A DNA stretch of 35,535 nucleotides from Armatimonadota bacterium. GTDB taxonomy: Bacteria > Armatimonadota > JAAZEB01. Below the pieces are notes generated by a model, which was given only the letters and a program-made list of their open reading frames with translations, made no database searches and was not told where the DNA came from. Positions within the stretch are counted from its first letter, which is position 1, and the number at the start of each line of letters is the position of its first letter. The stretch spans positions 1 through 35,535 of the forward strand of contig JAAZEB010000123.1 in the NCBI GenBank assembly GCA_012512505.1. The letters run 5' to 3'. The translations under genes and the position numbers were made by a program. Positions 34,320 to 35,535 of this stretch are shown here, one piece after another.

Positions 34320-35535
34320 TCAGAGGGAGCGGGTGACGGCGCGGGCGCAATCCTCGCCGATGTAGAGGATGAGGTCTGGGCCGCCCGGCTCGGGCCGCTC
34401 GTTCTCACTGGGCGACGCTACCCGGCCGGAGGGGAAGAGGCGGCCCACCTGCTTTGCCACGTCGGGATTCTTGCCGGTCACGTCCACCACGCGGGTAGTG
34501 GCGTCGCCGTTGGAACGCAGGCTCCGGCCCAGGCTCACCTGGTAACCCAGGTCGCGCAGGATCTCGCGCACCACGCTAGCGGCACCATCTACCCCGGAGG
34601 CGTTGTGCACGCGGATGGAAACCAGGCCGTTGCGGTACCACTCCTCGCCGCGCAGCAGCCAACCCACCAGCGCCTCTTTCTTGCTCTCGCTGGGGTCGAG
34701 GTACCAGGCGCCGTTGCTACCGCGGTAGTCGTAACCGGTAATCGAGCCGGTGTGGATGCGCTCCGGCGGCGTTTGCTTGAACAGGTGCGCCAGGGCCAGC
34801 AACTGGGCGCGGCTGAGGTCGGTGTCGATGTTCTCCATCGCCGTGTCTACCAGCTTGTCCAGCTTCAGTAGGGCAGTCGGCGCCATGAGCTGCTCGGCCA
34901 CCACCTTCACCAACTGCTGCTGCCGACGCATCCGCCCCCAATCCGCCTCGTGGTCGTGACGGAAGCGGATGTAGCCCACCGCCTGCTCGCCATTCAGGTG
35001 CTGGCGGCCCTGCTTGAGGTGGATGTGCAGGTTGCCCCAGTTGTCGTCGTAGTCCATGTCCTTCTCAACGTCGATGGTCACCCCGCCCATCGCGTCGATC
35101 AGGTTGCGCGTGGCGTGCATCTTGATCACCACGTAGTGGTCTATCTCGATGCCGAGGAACTGCTCGACGGTGGCTTTCGCCAGCGGCACTCCCCCATAGG
35201 CGTGCGCGGCGTTGATCTTGTCGGTGCCCCGGCCGTAGGCCAGCTCCACGCGCGTGTCGCGGGGGATCGACAACATGCCCACCCGCTGCCGCTTCAGGTC
35301 CAGGCTGAGGACGAAGATGGTATCGGAGCGGGCGTTCTTGGTGTACATGATGCCGCGGTTGGTGTGGTTGGCATCAATGCCCAGCCCCAGGATGTAGAGC
35401 CGGTCTTTGCCGGCGAACGCCTCGCGGGGGTTGAACGCGGCAATCGAGATCTCCCGGACGTGCTGCCGCAGCCCCGCGCCGGGCGTCACAAACGGGCGCG
35501 ACAGGCGGTAGACGACGCCGGCCGCGACCCCGGAA
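34320..35535 (-). CDS. LytR-CpsA-Psr (LCP) family protein, 5' end outside the window
   Basis: About 405 residues visible; the frame stays open to the window edge (SGVAAGVVYRLSRPF continues upstream of the GTG at 35489), so the true start and most of the membrane anchor lie beyond 35535. The LCP domain shows RSDTIFVLSLDLKRQRVGML, SIPRDTRVEL, DKINAAHAYGG and RFRHDHEADWGRMRRQQQ, which carry the Arg and Asp residues that bind polyprenyl phosphate and metal. A LytR_C domain follows (VSIRVHNASGVDGAASVVREIL). LCP enzymes attach teichoic-acid-like or capsular glycans to peptidoglycan or protein on the outer face of the cytoplasmic membrane, which fits the glycan theme of the window. Confidence 0.94.
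   Translation of the reverse strand, partial: SGVAAGVVYRLSRPFVTPGAGLRQHVREISIAAFNPREAFAGKDRLYILGLGIDANHTNRGIMYTKNARSDTIFVLSLDLKRQRVGMLSIPRDTRVELAYGRGTDKINAAHAYGGVPLAKATVEQFLGIEIDHYVVIKMHATRNLIDAMGGVTIDVEKDMDYDDNWGNLHIHLKQGRQHLNGEQAVGYIRFRHDHEADWGRMRRQQQLVKVVAEQLMAPTALLKLDKLVDTAMENIDTDLSRAQLLALAHLFKQTPPERIHTGSITGYDYRGSNGAWYLDPSESKKEALVGWLLRGEEWYRNGLVSIRVHNASGVDGAASVVREILRDLGYQVSLGRSLRSNGDATTRVVDVTGKNPDVAKQVGRLFPSGRVASPSENERPEPGGPDLILYIGEDCARAVTRSL

Overview
The window is about 35.5 kb of GC-rich bacterial chromosome-type DNA, with strong AAGGAGG/GGAGGAG ribosome binding sites in front of many genes. Housekeeping genes (rRNA, RF3, RecX, RNase Y, a LytR-CpsA-Psr protein) sit beside many exported carbohydrate-active proteins and Gfo/Idh/MocA oxidoreductases with Tat signals. 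RNase Y, an LCP protein, heparinase-like enzymes, DUF4838-type proteins and an RPA-type replication initiator together suggest Armatimonadota or a similar deep lineage (Planctomycetota- or Hydrogenedentota-like). This is an inference with low confidence, and no search was possible.

Layout. Positions 1-2650 hold an rRNA operon on the minus strand: leader with boxA and processing stem, a 16S of about 1.75 kb, a tRNA-less spacer, and the first ~625 nt of 23S. A sulfatase-superfamily gene (-), prfC (+) and nikR (-) follow up to 6.7 kb. From 6.8 to 25.9 kb lies a polysaccharide/sugar-processing region: a large exported glycosidase-like protein, an oxidoreductase, a 1410-aa heparinase/alginate-lyase-like protein, a sulfotransferase, a frameshifted DUF4838 protein, a polysaccharide deacetylase, a DegT aminotransferase interrupted by an in-frame UGA, a small winged-helix-like protein and two Tat-exported oxidoreductases. 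A palindromic repeat of about 80 bp is scattered between these genes. From 26 to 29 kb come ApbE, an HD-domain hydrolase and a replication initiator of the RPA type. The initiator gene lies next to a 700-bp array of 13 direct repeats that look like iterons. From 30 to 35.5 kb come a perfect-consensus promoter with a ~200-nt leader, a lipoprotein, thpR, recX, rny, a small disordered protein and an LCP protein cut by the window end.

The strongest signal is the rRNA operon. The 16S is recognisable throughout, yet it differs at positions that are close to universal: G530, A792, C1399/C1400, U1406/U1495, G1405-C1496, A1518, the 338/341 primer site and the anti-Shine-Dalgarno tail. Many substitutions in helices are compensated on the partner strand (h1, h2, h12, h28, base of h44, 1399-1504, h35), and the gene is flanked by an intact ~30-bp processing stem and boxA elements. 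That pattern looks like selection on a divergent rRNA rather than simple decay. Genes in the window use ordinary Shine-Dalgarno sites, so a canonical 16S probably exists elsewhere in the genome. The second signal is the initiator-plus-iteron origin embedded among chromosomal housekeeping genes.

Two genes 2-3 kb apart are disrupted (one frameshift, one in-frame stop). This may be real decay, recoding or assembly error, and all conclusions that rest on single bases should be read with that in mind.
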